Source: Paraburkholderia kirstenboschensis (lineage in GTDB: Bacteria; Pseudomonadota; Gammaproteobacteria; Burkholderiales; Burkholderiaceae). From it: a DNA stretch of 64,000 nt. Each line of letters starts with the position of its first letter. The first letter of the stretch is position 1. A model generated the notes under the pieces. The model was not told the origin of the DNA. It saw only the letters and a list, made by a program, of their open reading frames with translations, and searched no databases. Location: contig NZ_CAJHCR010000001.1 of the NCBI RefSeq assembly GCF_904848585.1, positions 682,001 through 746,000 on the forward strand, written 5' to 3'. Of the stretch, positions 44,017-54,011 are shown in pieces. The translations under genes were made by a program, and so were the position numbers.

Positions 44017-45345
44017 ATGGCCGATCTGCGCTGTACGATTGCCGGCATCACATCGCCGAATCCCTTCTGGCTCGCGTCCGCGCCGCCGACCGACAAAGCC
44101 TATAACGTGAACCGCGCGTTCGAAGCCGGCTGGGGCGGCGTGGTGTGGAAGACACTCGGCCTCGACCCGCACGTGGTCAACGTGAGCTCGCGCTACGGCG
44201 CAGTGCAATGGAACGGTCAACGCATCGCGGGGCTCAACAACATCGAGTTGATTACGGACCGCCCGCTCGACGTCAATCTGCGCGAAATCGCACAGGTGAA
44301 ACGCGACTGGCCCGAGCGCGCAATGATCGTCTCGCTGATGGTGCCGTGCAATGAGCGCGACTGGAAGTGGATCTTGCCGCTCGTGGAAGACACCGGTGCC
44401 GACGCAGTCGAACTGAATTTCGGATGTCCGCACGGTATGAGCGAACGGGGGATGGGCGCGGCCGTCGGCCAGGTGCCCGAGTACATCGAGATGGTCACGC
44501 GCTGGGTCAAGGAAGGCACGAAGCTGCCGTGCCTCGTCAAGCTCACGCCGAACATCACCGACATTCGGCTCGGCTCGCGCGCGGCATATAAGGGCGGCGC
44601 GGACGGCGTGTCGTTGATCAACACGATCAACTCGATCGTCGCCGTGGATCTCGACGCAATGTCGCCGTTGCCGATGGTCGACGGCAAGGGCACGCACGGC
44701 GGCTACTGCGGCCCGGCAGTAAAGCCGATTGCACTGAACATGGTCGCCGAAATCGCGCGCGACGTGGAGACGCCCAACCTGCCTATTTCGGGTATCGGCG
44801 GCATTTCGACCTGGCGCGATGCGGCCGAATTCATGGTGCTGGGCGCGGGCAGCGTGCAGGTCTGCACGGCGGCCATGCACTACGGTTTTCGCATCGTCAC
44901 GGATCTCGCCGACGGTCTTGCAAACTGGATGGACGAAAAAGGATACGCGACGCTCGACGACATTCGCGGCCGCGCCGTGCCCAACGTCACCGACTGGAAG
45001 TACCTGAACCTCAAGTACGACATCAAGGCGCGCATCGACCAGGACAAGTGCATTCAATGCGGCCTGTGCCATATTGCGTGCGAGGACACCGCGCATCAGG
45101 CGATCACGAAAGAAAAAGATGGCGTCCGGCATTTTGAAGTGATCGACTCCGAATGTGTGGGCTGCAATCTGTGCATGCATGTGTGCCCGGTCGAGCAATG
45201 CATCACCATGGAGCGCGTGGATAACGGCGAGTACGCGAACTGGACCACGCATCCGAACAATCCGGCGCGAGTGAATGCTCCGGCTAGCGATGTCGAGGCA
45301 GAGTCAGCGAACGCCGAAGCCGCCCACGCAGCAAAAGCCGCCTGA
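44017..45345 (+). CDS. preA: NAD-dependent dihydropyrimidine dehydrogenase, catalytic subunit (PreA)
   Basis: The 442-residue protein is a dihydroorotate-dehydrogenase-like FMN barrel: start MADLRCTIAGITSPNPFWLASAPPTDKAYNV, catalytic loop VELNFGCPHGMSERGMGAA, and FMN site ISGIGGISTWRDAAEFMVLGAGSVQVCT. Two C-terminal 4Fe-4S motifs follow (CIQCGLCHIACEDTA and CVGCNLCMHVCPVEQC). An Ala/Glu-rich tail of about 30 residues ends the chain. With PreT it reduces uracil/thymine with NADH, the first step of the reductive pyrimidine pathway. AAGGAGCCGAAC precedes the ATG. Confidence 0.95.
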   Translation: MADLRCTIAGITSPNPFWLASAPPTDKAYNVNRAFEAGWGGVVWKTLGLDPHVVNVSSRYGAVQWNGQRIAGLNNIELITDRPLDVNLREIAQVKRDWPERAMIVSLMVPCNERDWKWILPLVEDTGADAVELNFGCPHGMSERGMGAAVGQVPEYIEMVTRWVKEGTKLPCLVKLTPNITDIRLGSRAAYKGGADGVSLINTINSIVAVDLDAMSPLPMVDGKGTHGGYCGPAVKPIALNMVAEIARDVETPNLPISGIGGISTWRDAAEFMVLGAGSVQVCTAAMHYGFRIVTDLADGLANWMDEKGYATLDDIRGRAVPNVTDWKYLNLKYDIKARIDQDKCIQCGLCHIACEDTAHQAITKEKDGVRHFEVIDSECVGCNLCMHVCPVEQCITMERVDNGEYANWTTHPNNPARVNAPASDVEAESANAEAAHAAKAA

Positions 45346-45360
45346 AATAAAGGGCGAATC

Positions 45361-45384
45361 GTTGTAAGCGCGGTTGTAAGCGCA
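45361..45384 (+). repeat. Direct repeat of 11-12 bp before the NCS1 permease gene
   Basis: GTTGTAAGCGCG is immediately followed by GTTGTAAGCGCA, 16 bp after the preA stop. It could be a tandem regulator site or a simple duplication. Confidence 0.6.
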
Positions 45385-45470
45385 GCGCTAGTACGAACCG
45401 GTGTTTTCTCTAACGCCCGACGCGCCGACAGAAGCCGCGCGGGCTTCAACGATCTAGTGGAGATCTTTCG

Positions 45471-46982
45471 ATGAAGCAGACCGCGCAACCCGTCGATCCG
45501 CAATTCGCGGCCGGCGCGCAAGGCAGCAGTCTTTACAACGACGACCTTGCACCCACCGGACCCGCGCAGCGCACCTGGCGCTGGTATCACTTCGCAGCGC
45601 TGTGGGTGGGCATGGTGATGAACATTGCGTCGTACATGCTCGCGGCCGGATTGACCGAAGAGGGCATGTCGCCGTGGCAAGCGGTGTTGACCGTGCTGCT
45701 AGGCAACCTGATCGTGCTCGTGCCGATGCTGCTGATCGGCCACGCGGGCGCGAAGCACGGCATTCCGTATGCGGTGCTGGTGCGCTCGTCGTTCGGCACG
45801 CAGGGCGCGAAATTGCCGGCGATGCTGCGCGCCATCGTGGCCTGCGGCTGGTACGGCATTCAAACGTGGCTTGGCGGCAGCGCGATCTATACGCTGTTGA
45901 ACATTCTTACCGGCAACGCGCTGCACGGCGCAGCCTTGCCGTTTATCGACATTTCCATTGCACAGCTCGCGTGTTTTCTTGTGTTCTGGGCTTTGCAAAT
46001 TTACTTCATCGTGCATGGTACGGACTCGATCCGCTGGCTCGAAAGCTGGTCGGCGCCGATCAAGATCGTGATGTGCATTGCGCTTGTCTGGTGGGCGACG
46101 TCGAAAGCGGGCGGGCTCGGCTCGATGCTCGCAACGCCTTCGCAATTCGTGCCGGGCGGCAAGAAGGAGGGCATGTTCTGGGCTACGTTCTGGCCAGGCC
46201 TTACCGCCATGGTCGGCTTCTGGGCCACGCTCGCGTTGAACATTCCCGACTTCACGCGCTTTGCAAAAACGCAGCGCGATCAGATTGTCGGGCAGTCGAT
46301 CGGTTTGCCGGTGCCGATGGCCTTGCTCTCGGTCATCTCGGTGGTGGTGACGTCCGCCACCGTGGTGATCTACGGCAAGGCGATCTGGGACCCAATCGAC
46401 CTGACGAGCCGCATGACGGGCATCGGCGTAGGCCTCGCTCTCATCATCCTCACGCTCGACACGATGTGCTGCAATCTTGCCGCGAATCTCGTCGGGCCTG
46501 CTTATGATTTTTCGAGCCTGTGGCCGAAGGGCATTTCGTATCGCGTTGGCGGCATGATTACCGCGACCATCGCAATCGTCATGATGCCGTGGAAGATTCT
46601 CGCGACCACGCAGGGCTATATCTTCACGTGGCTCGTCGGTTACTCGGCACTGCTCGGTCCGGTTGCGGGCATTCTGATGGTCGATTATTTCCTGATTCGC
46701 GGCACACGGCTCGATACCCGCGAACTATTCGACGAGCGCGGCGAATATAGCTATACCGGCGGCTGGAATATCGGCGCGGTGGTCGCGCTGGTGATCGGTG
46801 TGCTGCCGAATCTGCCGGGGTTTTTGCACACTGCGTTTCCTGCTTCGTTCGCGAACGTGCCGTCGATCTTCAATACGCTCTATACGTATGCATGGTTCGT
46901 CGGGCTCGCGTTGGCGTCGATCGTGTATAGCGCGTGGATGAAACTCAGCAAAGGACCCAGCGCGCGCGTCGCGAGTGCGTGA
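45471..46982 (+). CDS. NCS1-family nucleobase/hydantoin:cation symporter
   Basis: The 503-residue permease has about 12 membrane segments and the NCS1 signatures: SLYNDDLAPTGPAQRTWRWYHFAALWVGMVMNIASYMLAAGL at the N-terminus, GWYGIQTWLGGSAIY in TM3 and WATLALNIPDFTRFAKTQRDQIVGQSIGLPV in TM6. Position between preA and the dihydropyrimidinase gene suggests uptake of uracil, thymine, dihydropyrimidines or hydantoins. GGAGATCTTTCG precedes the ATG. Confidence 0.93.
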   Translation: MKQTAQPVDPQFAAGAQGSSLYNDDLAPTGPAQRTWRWYHFAALWVGMVMNIASYMLAAGLTEEGMSPWQAVLTVLLGNLIVLVPMLLIGHAGAKHGIPYAVLVRSSFGTQGAKLPAMLRAIVACGWYGIQTWLGGSAIYTLLNILTGNALHGAALPFIDISIAQLACFLVFWALQIYFIVHGTDSIRWLESWSAPIKIVMCIALVWWATSKAGGLGSMLATPSQFVPGGKKEGMFWATFWPGLTAMVGFWATLALNIPDFTRFAKTQRDQIVGQSIGLPVPMALLSVISVVVTSATVVIYGKAIWDPIDLTSRMTGIGVGLALIILTLDTMCCNLAANLVGPAYDFSSLWPKGISYRVGGMITATIAIVMMPWKILATTQGYIFTWLVGYSALLGPVAGILMVDYFLIRGTRLDTRELFDERGEYSYTGGWNIGAVVALVIGVLPNLPGFLHTAFPASFANVPSIFNTLYTYAWFVGLALASIVYSAWMKLSKGPSARVASA

Positions 46983-47022
46983 GATAACCGCATACGTAGT
47001 AGCGACATATGCAAATTCATAA

Positions 47023-48486
<1,464 letters not shown>

Positions 48487-48721
48487 CACTTGAGCATCCA
48501 CTGCGGCGCGGGCCTGGAAGCTCGCGCCGCGTTTCCTTTCGGCGCCGCGCATTCGCCGCGGCACCACTGTCTCGCGTTTTCCCCGATGGCGTCCCGCCCA
48601 TGTTCCATGTTGCGATGCATGCCGCGTCTTCACATCTGCTGTAGAGTTGAAATTCATGTGATAGTGGAGGCGATGGCTGCGGCTTAGCACGGATGCGCAT
48701 ATGGATTGGAAACCTGATCCT

Positions 48722-48750
48722 TTGTAAAAACGCAGGCCGTTTGCTACAGT
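48722..48750 (+). promoter_or_regulatory. Candidate sigma-70 promoter of the ABC importer operon
   Basis: TTGTAA (48722-48727), exactly 17 bp, TACAGT (48745-48750). It lies in the 348-bp gap after hydA, about 78 bp before the likely transcript leader ends, and suggests that the importer has its own promoter. Confidence 0.5.
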
Positions 48751-48759
48751 CCGCCCACT

Positions 48760-48782
48760 CCGCCGGGCACGAGCGCCGGCGG
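48760..48782 (+). other. 5' leader hairpin of the ABC importer operon
   Basis: CCGCCGG-GCACGAGCG-CCGGCGG, a perfect 7-bp GC stem starting about ten bases after the -10 box, so at the very 5' end of the predicted transcript. No T-run follows. Possibly an mRNA-stabilising structure. The rest of 48487-48834 shows no gene. Confidence 0.45.
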
Positions 48783-48834
48783 GACTGCCAACACGCGTCC
48801 AGGCATGCGGCCTGACCACCTTAGGGAGCCACTC

Positions 48835-49617
48835 ATGAAGTCGATTCGTTCCATTCTGCTGATCGCGCTGTTTCATGCGGTAACCGTGAGCCCCGTGTTC
48901 GCCGCCGATGAACTCGCGCAGATCAAGTCCTCGGGCGTGTTCAGGATCGGTACGGAAGGCACCTATGCGCCGTTCACCTATCACGACGAATCCGGCAAGC
49001 TGACTGGCTTCGACGTGGAAGTGGGCACGCAGATCGCGCAGCGTCTCGGCGTCAAGCCGCAATTCGTCGAAGGCAAATGGGACGGGCTGATCGCGGGTCT
49101 CGACGTGAACCGCTACGACGCGGTGATCAACGAAGTCGCGGTGACCGACGCGCGCAAGGTCAAATATGATTTCTCGGACCCGTACATCACATCGCATGCG
49201 GCACTGATCGTGCGCTCGGACAACAACGCGATCAAGACCTTCGACGATCTCAAGGGCAAGAAGTCCGCCAACACACTGACCAGCAACTTCGGCAAGATCG
49301 CCGCCGCGCACGGCGCGGAAGTGATTCCCGTGCAGGGCTTCAATGAATCGATCGATCTGCTGACCGCGGGCCGTGTGGACGCAACCGTCAACGATTCGCT
49401 GTCGTTCCTCGACTTCAAGAAGCACAAGCCGGATGCGAAGGTGAAGATCGCCGCGCTGGACACGTCGCCGGAAAGCAGCGACAAGTCCGCGGTGCTGATC
49501 CGCAAGGGCAACCCGGAACTCGTCGCGGCGATCAACAAGGCGCTCGCGGATATGAAGAAAGACGGCACCTACGCGAAGATCTCGCAGAAGTACTTCGGCA
49601 AAGACGTCTCCAAATAA
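48835..49617 (+). CDS. Amino-acid ABC transporter, periplasmic substrate-binding protein
   Basis: The 260-residue product has a signal peptide (MKSIRSILLIALFHAVTVSPVFA, cut before ADEL) and a family-3 solute-binding domain: GVFRIGTEGTYAPFTYHDESGKLTGFDVEVGTQIA. The ligand-carboxylate Arg is conserved in the VTDARKVKYDFSDPY segment. It captures a polar amino acid or similar small acid. ATG 48835 has GGGAG upstream; the frame from 48805 adds ten residues before the signal. It is first of three importer genes and lies 348 bp after the pyrimidine genes. Confidence 0.92.
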   Translation: MKSIRSILLIALFHAVTVSPVFAADELAQIKSSGVFRIGTEGTYAPFTYHDESGKLTGFDVEVGTQIAQRLGVKPQFVEGKWDGLIAGLDVNRYDAVINEVAVTDARKVKYDFSDPYITSHAALIVRSDNNAIKTFDDLKGKKSANTLTSNFGKIAAAHGAEVIPVQGFNESIDLLTAGRVDATVNDSLSFLDFKKHKPDAKVKIAALDTSPESSDKSAVLIRKGNPELVAAINKALADMKKDGTYAKISQKYFGKDVSK

Positions 49618-49639
49618 ACGCCTTTCGCGAGTCTGAATC

Positions 49640-50317
49640 ATGCCGGCATGGTTGCATCTGATGGCGCAGTCGCTGTGGCCTCTGCTATATGCGGGGCTCG
49701 TGTTTACGGTGCCGCTCACGTTGGCTTCGTTTGCAATCGGACTCGCTCTCGCGTTTATTGTCGCGCTGGTGCGGCTCTTCGGGCCGAAGTGGGCAGTGGC
49801 GCTGGTGCGCTTTTATGTGTGGCTGTTTCGCGGCTCGCCGTTGCTCGTGCAACTATTCGTGATCTTCTACGGCTTGCCGAACGTGGGCATCGTGCTCGAC
49901 CCGTTGACGGCGGCGATTATCGGCTTCTCGCTGAACGTGGGCGCCTACAATTCGGAAGTGATTCGCGGAGTGATCGAGTCGATCCCGAAAGGGCAGTGGG
50001 AAGCCGCATATTCAATGGGAATGACGCGCGAACAGGCGCTGCGCCGCGCGATTCTGCCGCAGGCCGCACGCGTCGCATTGCCGCCGTTGTCCAACTCGTT
50101 TATCGCGCTCGTGAAGGACACGTCGTTGGCCGCTGTGCTGACTGTGCCTGAAGTGTTTCAGGCAGCGCAGCGAATTGCTTCGGTTACCTACGAACCGTTG
50201 ATTCTTTATACCGAGGCTGCGCTGGTATATCTACTGTTCAGTTCGGTGCTGTCGTCGGCGCAAGTGAGGCTCGAACGCAAGTTCGGCCGTCATGCACTCT
50301 TTCAGGCGGGCAACTAA
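49640..50317 (+). CDS. Amino-acid ABC transporter, permease
   Basis: The 225-residue membrane protein has about five membrane segments, the HisM/GlnP-type start with LYAGLVFTVPLTLASFAIGLALAFIVAL and the EAA loop QWEAAYSMGMTREQALRRAILPQAARVALPPL, the contact site for the ATPase. Only one permease gene is present, so it would act as a homodimer. Its stop overlaps the ATPase start (TAATG). Order binding protein-permease-ATPase is that of polar amino-acid importers. Confidence 0.93.
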   Translation: MPAWLHLMAQSLWPLLYAGLVFTVPLTLASFAIGLALAFIVALVRLFGPKWAVALVRFYVWLFRGSPLLVQLFVIFYGLPNVGIVLDPLTAAIIGFSLNVGAYNSEVIRGVIESIPKGQWEAAYSMGMTREQALRRAILPQAARVALPPLSNSFIALVKDTSLAAVLTVPEVFQAAQRIASVTYEPLILYTEAALVYLLFSSVLSSAQVRLERKFGRHALFQAGN

Positions 50318-51084
50318 TGATCCGACTGGAAAAAATCGACAAGTATTTTTCCGGACTCCGGGTGCTCAATTCGGTCGACCTGCACCTCGCGCAGGGCAAC
50401 GTGACCGCGTTGATCGGACCATCGGGCAGCGGCAAAAGTACGCTGTTGCGTTGCGTGAATCTGCTGGAAATTCCCGAGGCCGGCTCGCTCGAAATCGGCG
50501 ATCAGCAACTCAGATTCAGCCCCGACGAGCGGCCTTCGCGCGAAACCGTGCTGACGATCCGCCGTCGTACCGGCATGGTGTTTCAGAACTTCCAGTTGTT
50601 TCCGCATCTCACCGTGCGTCAGAACGTGATGGAAGGCCTGATCACCGTGCTGAAATGGGACAAGGAAAAGGCGCGAGCCCGTGCTGACGAATTGCTGGAG
50701 AAGGTTGGCATCGCGCACAAGGGCGATGCGTGGCCCGTCACGCTGTCGGGCGGGCAGCAGCAGCGCGTTGCGATCGCGCGCGCATTGGCGCCGTCGCCGG
50801 AAGTATTGTTATGCGACGAGCCCACGTCCGCGCTCGATCCCGGTCTCGCCGCGGAAGTGGTCGAAGTACTCAAGCAGCTTGCGAATGAAGGCATGACCAT
50901 GCTGATGGCGACGCACGATTTGCGGCTCGCCGCCACCATTGCACGCGACGTGGTGTTCCTGAACAACGGTGTAGTGGTGGAGTCGGGTCCGTCGCGCGAT
51001 GTGTTCATGCGGCCGCAGCAGGAGGAAACCGCGCGCTTCGTCTCGACGTTGACGCACAGCTTGCCCGATGCATGGACCGAGTGA
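50317..51084 (+). CDS. Amino-acid ABC transporter, ATP-binding protein
   Basis: The 255-residue ATPase has Walker A GPSGSGKST (about 35-43), the ABC signature LSGGQQQRVAIARAL, Walker B VLLCDEPTSALDP and the switch His in MATHDL. It powers the importer. The start codon shares one base with the permease stop, so the two are translationally coupled. Placement next to the pyrimidine cluster could mean import of N-carbamoyl amino acids or beta-alanine, but the family usually carries Glu, Gln, His or Cys. Confidence 0.95.
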   Translation: MIRLEKIDKYFSGLRVLNSVDLHLAQGNVTALIGPSGSGKSTLLRCVNLLEIPEAGSLEIGDQQLRFSPDERPSRETVLTIRRRTGMVFQNFQLFPHLTVRQNVMEGLITVLKWDKEKARARADELLEKVGIAHKGDAWPVTLSGGQQQRVAIARALAPSPEVLLCDEPTSALDPGLAAEVVEVLKQLANEGMTMLMATHDLRLAATIARDVVFLNNGVVVESGPSRDVFMRPQQEETARFVSTLTHSLPDAWTE

Positions 51085-51140
51085 AGCGAGCCTGAGAGAG
51101 TACCTTCAATAAGAAAAGCCGTTGATGTATGCAACAAAGA

Positions 51141-51178
51141 GAAAGGGGCGCCAGTTCAGTGAACTGCGCCCCTTTCTT
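51141..51178. terminator. Bidirectional terminator between the ABC operon and leuA
   Basis: GAAAGGGGCGC-C-AGTTC-AGT-GAACT-GCGCCCCTTTC forms a 16-bp stem with one bulged base and a 3-base loop. TTGC follows on the plus strand; on the minus strand TTTC follows the GC stem, then TTTG. It separates two convergent transcription units. Confidence 0.85.
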
Positions 51179-51213
51179 GCATATCAGGCCATTAGAGCCA
51201 CGTTACCGGTGTC

Positions 51214-52938
51214 TTACGCTTCGGCGCGCTCGGCTTCGTTGTCCAGCGCCGTTTCGAAGAACCGTGCCTTGGCCTCTTCATTGGCGCGAGCATACGCGCG
51301 GTTCACGCCGCTGATCACCGCGCGAATCGACGCCGTCACCAGATTGGCGTCGATACCCACGCCGAACGCACTGCCGGTCACGTCCGCACCGGCCATTTCG
51401 GCGACGGCGACCGCGCGCGCATCGGCGCCTTGCGTCAACGCGCGCTCCTCATAGTGCTGGATGCGCACGGGCACACCCATCGCGTGCATCAAGGCGTCGA
51501 GCGGACCGTTGCCTTCGCCGTTCAACACCCGCCGGGTGCCATTGATATCGACAGTGAGCTTGATGCGCTCGCGTCCGTCCTGCTCGGACAGGCTGTGGCC
51601 GATGTAATGAACCGGCGCTGTGTTCTGCACGTACTCCTGCTGGAACAGTTCCCAGATCTGCGACGGCGTGACTTCTTGTCCGCTGTCGTCGGTAAAGCGC
51701 TGCACGGCCGAGCTGAAATCCACCTGCAAGCGGCGCGGCAACACCACGCCGTAGCTCTGCTCGAGCAGGTAAGCGATGCCGCCCTTGCCCGACTGACTGT
51801 TCACGCGGATCACGGAGTCGTAGGTGCGGCCCAGGTCGTTCGGATCGATCGGCATGTACGGCACTTCCCAGATCGCGTCCGGTTTCTGCGCAGCGAAGCC
51901 TTTTTTGATCGCATCCTGATGCGAGCCGGAGAACGCGGTGAACACCAGATCGCCGACATACGGATGACGCGGATGTACCGGCAACTGCGTACATTCCTCG
52001 GCCGTGCGCGCGATTTCGTTGATGTTCGAGAAGTCGAGTCCCGGATCGACGCCTTGCGTGTACAAATTCAGTGCGAGCGTGACGAGGTCCACGTTGCCGG
52101 TGCGCTCGCCGTTGCCGAACAGGCAACCTTCGATACGATCCGCGCCCGCCATCACCGCGAGTTCCGCCGCGGCCACGGCGGTGCCGCGATCGTTATGCGG
52201 GTGCACCGACACGATCAACGAATCGCGGCGCGCGAGGTTGCGGTGCATCCATTCGATCTGGTCGGCGTAGACGTTCGGCGTGGCCATCTCGACCGTAGCC
52301 GGCAGATTGACGATGGCCTTGTGCTCGGGCGTGGGCTGCCAGATGTCGAACACCGCGTCGCAGACTTCCTTCGCGAATTCGAGTTCGGTGCCGCTGAACA
52401 CTTCAGGGCTGTATTGCAGCGTGAAATGCGTTTCCGGCGCGGCATCGGCGAGACGCTTCATCGTGCGCGCGGCTTTTTGCGCGAGTTCCTTGACGCCGTT
52501 CTGGTCGAGCCCGAACACGATCTTGCGGAATTCCGGCGCCGTTGCGTTGTACAGATGGACGATCGCGCGCGGCGCGCCACGCAACGATTCGAACGTACGC
52601 TCGATCAGGTCGTCGCGGGCCTGCGTCAACACTTCGATCGTCACGTCGTCCGGAATGTGGCCGCCCTCGATCAACTCGCGCACGAAGTTGAAATCGGTCT
52701 GCGATGCCGACGGAAACGCGACTTCGATCTCCTTGAAGCCGATCTGCACCAGCGTCTTGAACATGCGCATCTTGCGCTCTGCGTTCATCGGCTCGAACAG
52801 AGCCTGGTTGCCGTCGCGCAGGTCGGTGCTCATCCAGATCGGCGCGCGCGTGATGGTGCGCGATGGCCACTGGCGGTCTATCAAATTGATGGGCTTGAAG
52901 GAGCGGTACTTGGTAGCAGGGTTCTTCAACATTTTCAT
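51214..52938 (-). CDS. leuA: 2-isopropylmalate synthase (long, yeast-type LeuA)
   Basis: The 574-residue enzyme condenses acetyl-CoA with 2-oxoisovalerate in the first step of leucine synthesis. The HMGL-like barrel shows [15 protein letters not shown] (about 37-51), [17 protein letters not shown] and [26 protein letters not shown]; the C-terminal regulatory (LeuA dimer) domain starts near 440 ([22 protein letters not shown]). Length is that of the type-2 LeuA. Two start codons are close: ATG 52938 and ATG 52932, the second having GGA better placed. A leucine-rich leader ORF and hairpins lie upstream, suggesting attenuation. Confidence 0.95.
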   Translation of the reverse strand: MKMLKNPATKYRSFKPINLIDRQWPSRTITRAPIWMSTDLRDGNQALFEPMNAERKMRMFKTLVQIGFKEIEVAFPSASQTDFNFVRELIEGGHIPDDVTIEVLTQARDDLIERTFESLRGAPRAIVHLYNATAPEFRKIVFGLDQNGVKELAQKAARTMKRLADAAPETHFTLQYSPEVFSGTELEFAKEVCDAVFDIWQPTPEHKAIVNLPATVEMATPNVYADQIEWMHRNLARRDSLIVSVHPHNDRGTAVAAAELAVMAGADRIEGCLFGNGERTGNVDLVTLALNLYTQGVDPGLDFSNINEIARTAEECTQLPVHPRHPYVGDLVFTAFSGSHQDAIKKGFAAQKPDAIWEVPYMPIDPNDLGRTYDSVIRVNSQSGKGGIAYLLEQSYGVVLPRRLQVDFSSAVQRFTDDSGQEVTPSQIWELFQQEYVQNTAPVHYIGHSLSEQDGRERIKLTVDINGTRRVLNGEGNGPLDALMHAMGVPVRIQHYEERALTQGADARAVAVAEMAGADVTGSAFGVGIDANLVTASIRAVISGVNRAYARANEEAKARFFETALDNEAERAEA

Positions 52939-52977
52939 CGTCCGTGGGTTCGACAGGCTGGTAGTCGACCGGACGAC

Positions 52978-53103
52978 AAAAACGCAAAGCAGCGCCGCCG
53001 GTCGGAAACCGGGGCTGGGTCAGTTACTGGGGAATTATGCGGTGCTTCGGGTGTTTCAGATGGAAGCGCGCAGCAGCAGACCTAGCCCGGTAGAGCGGGC
53101 TAG
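52978..53103 (-). promoter_or_regulatory. Attenuator-like hairpin set upstream of leuA
   Basis: Reading the leuA strand: hairpin 1:2 is CTAGCCCG-CTCTAC-CGGGCTAG (53103-53082), inside the leader ORF. Its 3' arm ACCGGGCT (53091-53084) can instead pair, with one bulge, with AGCCCCGGT (53016-53008). That stretch can alternatively pair as CCGGT-TTCCG-ACCGG (53012-52998) with flanking GCC/GGC. A T5 run at 52982-52978 follows after about 11-15 bases. These mutually exclusive pairings fit ribosome-controlled attenuation, though the terminator is imperfect. Confidence 0.6.
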
Positions 53104-53136
53104 TAGTAGCGATAGGGTGGTCTGGGCGCGGTACAT
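53056..53136 (-). CDS. Leucine-rich leader peptide of leuA (26 aa)
   Basis: A 26-codon ORF, ATG at 53136 and TGA ending at 53056. Eight of its codons encode leucine: CTA at codons 8, 10, 11, 12 and 18, and CTG at codons 20-22. CTA is a rare codon in this GC-rich genome, and three in a row would make translation sensitive to charged leucyl-tRNA. The peptide starts MYRAQTTLSLLLARSTG. It overlaps hairpin 1:2 of the attenuator-like region, 117 bp before leuA. There is no Shine-Dalgarno sequence, and the predicted transcript start is within a few bases of the ATG, so it may be translated as a leaderless message. Confidence 0.75.
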   Translation of the reverse strand: MYRAQTTLSLLLARSTGLGLLLRASI

Positions 53137-53144
53137 AGTGCGCA

Positions 53145-53173
53145 ATAGGAACATATTATTGGGACTGCGTCAA
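53145..53173 (-). promoter_or_regulatory. Candidate promoter of the leuA leader transcript
   Basis: On the minus strand TTGACG (53173-53168), 17 bp, TCCTAT (53150-53145). A start about seven bases later falls near 53138, two bases before the leader ATG. The -10 box is weak (three of six). Confidence 0.45.
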
Positions 53174-53200
53174 GCGAGGCGCTCGCGCGTGGCGCCAGGC

Positions 53201-53206
53201 TACAAT
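53201..53206 (+). promoter_or_regulatory. Candidate -10 box of the divergent lipoprotein gene
   Basis: TACAAT, five of six matches to the sigma-70 -10 consensus, 28 bp before the ATG at 53235. No good -35 hexamer is visible at the right distance. Confidence 0.4.
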
Positions 53207-53234
53207 TCCCGACGGCTTGAAAAACGGAACGTCA

Positions 53235-53807
53235 ATGAAGATTCGGATTGTCACTATCGCGTGCGCCGCGACCGCTGCAGCACTCCTCGCGGCCTGCACG
53301 GCTGTCTACAAGAACTCGGACGCGTGCGAGCAGTTGATGCGAAGCAAGCTGGCAGAAAAATCGTCCGATACGCTGAAGATCGGCCATACGGGCGCCGGTA
53401 TCGACGGTTCACGCGTCGTGGTGGAAGGTTCCATTGAACATGTGATGACGGCGTCGGAAGTGGCGGCGGCGTCAGCGCGGGCAGCGTCGGGCGTTCGGGC
53501 GGGACGCAGGGCGGCGGCCTCGGGTGTGCGGGCGGCGTCGGCCTCTTCGGCCTCTGCCGCGTGGGCTGCGTCCGGCTCTAGTGGTTCCTCGGCTTCGGGC
53601 GCGTCAAGCGTGTCACAGGCCGCTTCGTCGGTCGCCGCGTCGGAAGCCGATGCGCTTGCGCGGAAGCCCACCAAACCGAAGAAGCTGATTCTGGCCGCAG
53701 CCGCCGAATGCACGTTCCATGGCCCCACGCTGGACACGTTTAGCTGGTTAGCGCCAGCAAAGCTGGCGGCGCCGTCCGACGCGGACGCGAGCGAAGCAGA
53801 CGAGTAA
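53235..53807 (+). CDS. Lipoprotein with an Ala/Ser-rich insert, function unknown
   Basis: The 190-residue product has a lipoprotein signal with lipobox LAAC (Cys21). Two ordinary-looking segments (residues 22-71, with NSDACEQLMRSKLAEKSSDTLKIG and SRVVVEGSIEHV; and 143-178, with KKLILAAAAECTFHGPTLDTFSWLAPAKL) are separated by about 70 residues that are almost only Ala, Ser, Gly, Val and Arg. Two cysteines (31, 159) flank the insert. The ATG at 53235 starts the signal peptide; a TTG at 53217 is less likely. It is divergent from leuA. I do not recognise the family. Confidence 0.75.
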   Translation: MKIRIVTIACAATAAALLAACTAVYKNSDACEQLMRSKLAEKSSDTLKIGHTGAGIDGSRVVVEGSIEHVMTASEVAAASARAASGVRAGRRAAASGVRAASASSASAAWAASGSSGSSASGASSVSQAASSVAASEADALARKPTKPKKLILAAAAECTFHGPTLDTFSWLAPAKLAAPSDADASEADE

Positions 53808-54011
53808 GGTCTGTCACCCGACTGATTCATAGCGCGCCTGGGGTTGAGCATGTGTATGGCTGTCTGCTTCCGGCCATGCGCATGCTTCAACGAACCGCAT
53901 GCGTATGGACAGAAGAGCGGTCACACTGCGGTTGACTAATCTCACAATATCGCCGGGCGGCGGTTTCGTTATTCAGGTGACTGTCGATCCACCGCTCCGA
54001 CATCGCCCTGT

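Noticed and set aside
43249..45252. A 667-codon open frame antisense to preT and preA
   Set aside because: Composition is typical of an antisense shadow (Arg, His, Val, Asp rich); the opposite strand encodes two recognised enzymes with intact motifs.
51430..53085. A 551-codon open frame antisense to leuA
   Set aside because: Shadow of leuA; it would also run over the leader peptide and promoter region, and the product looks like His/Arg/Val-rich noise.
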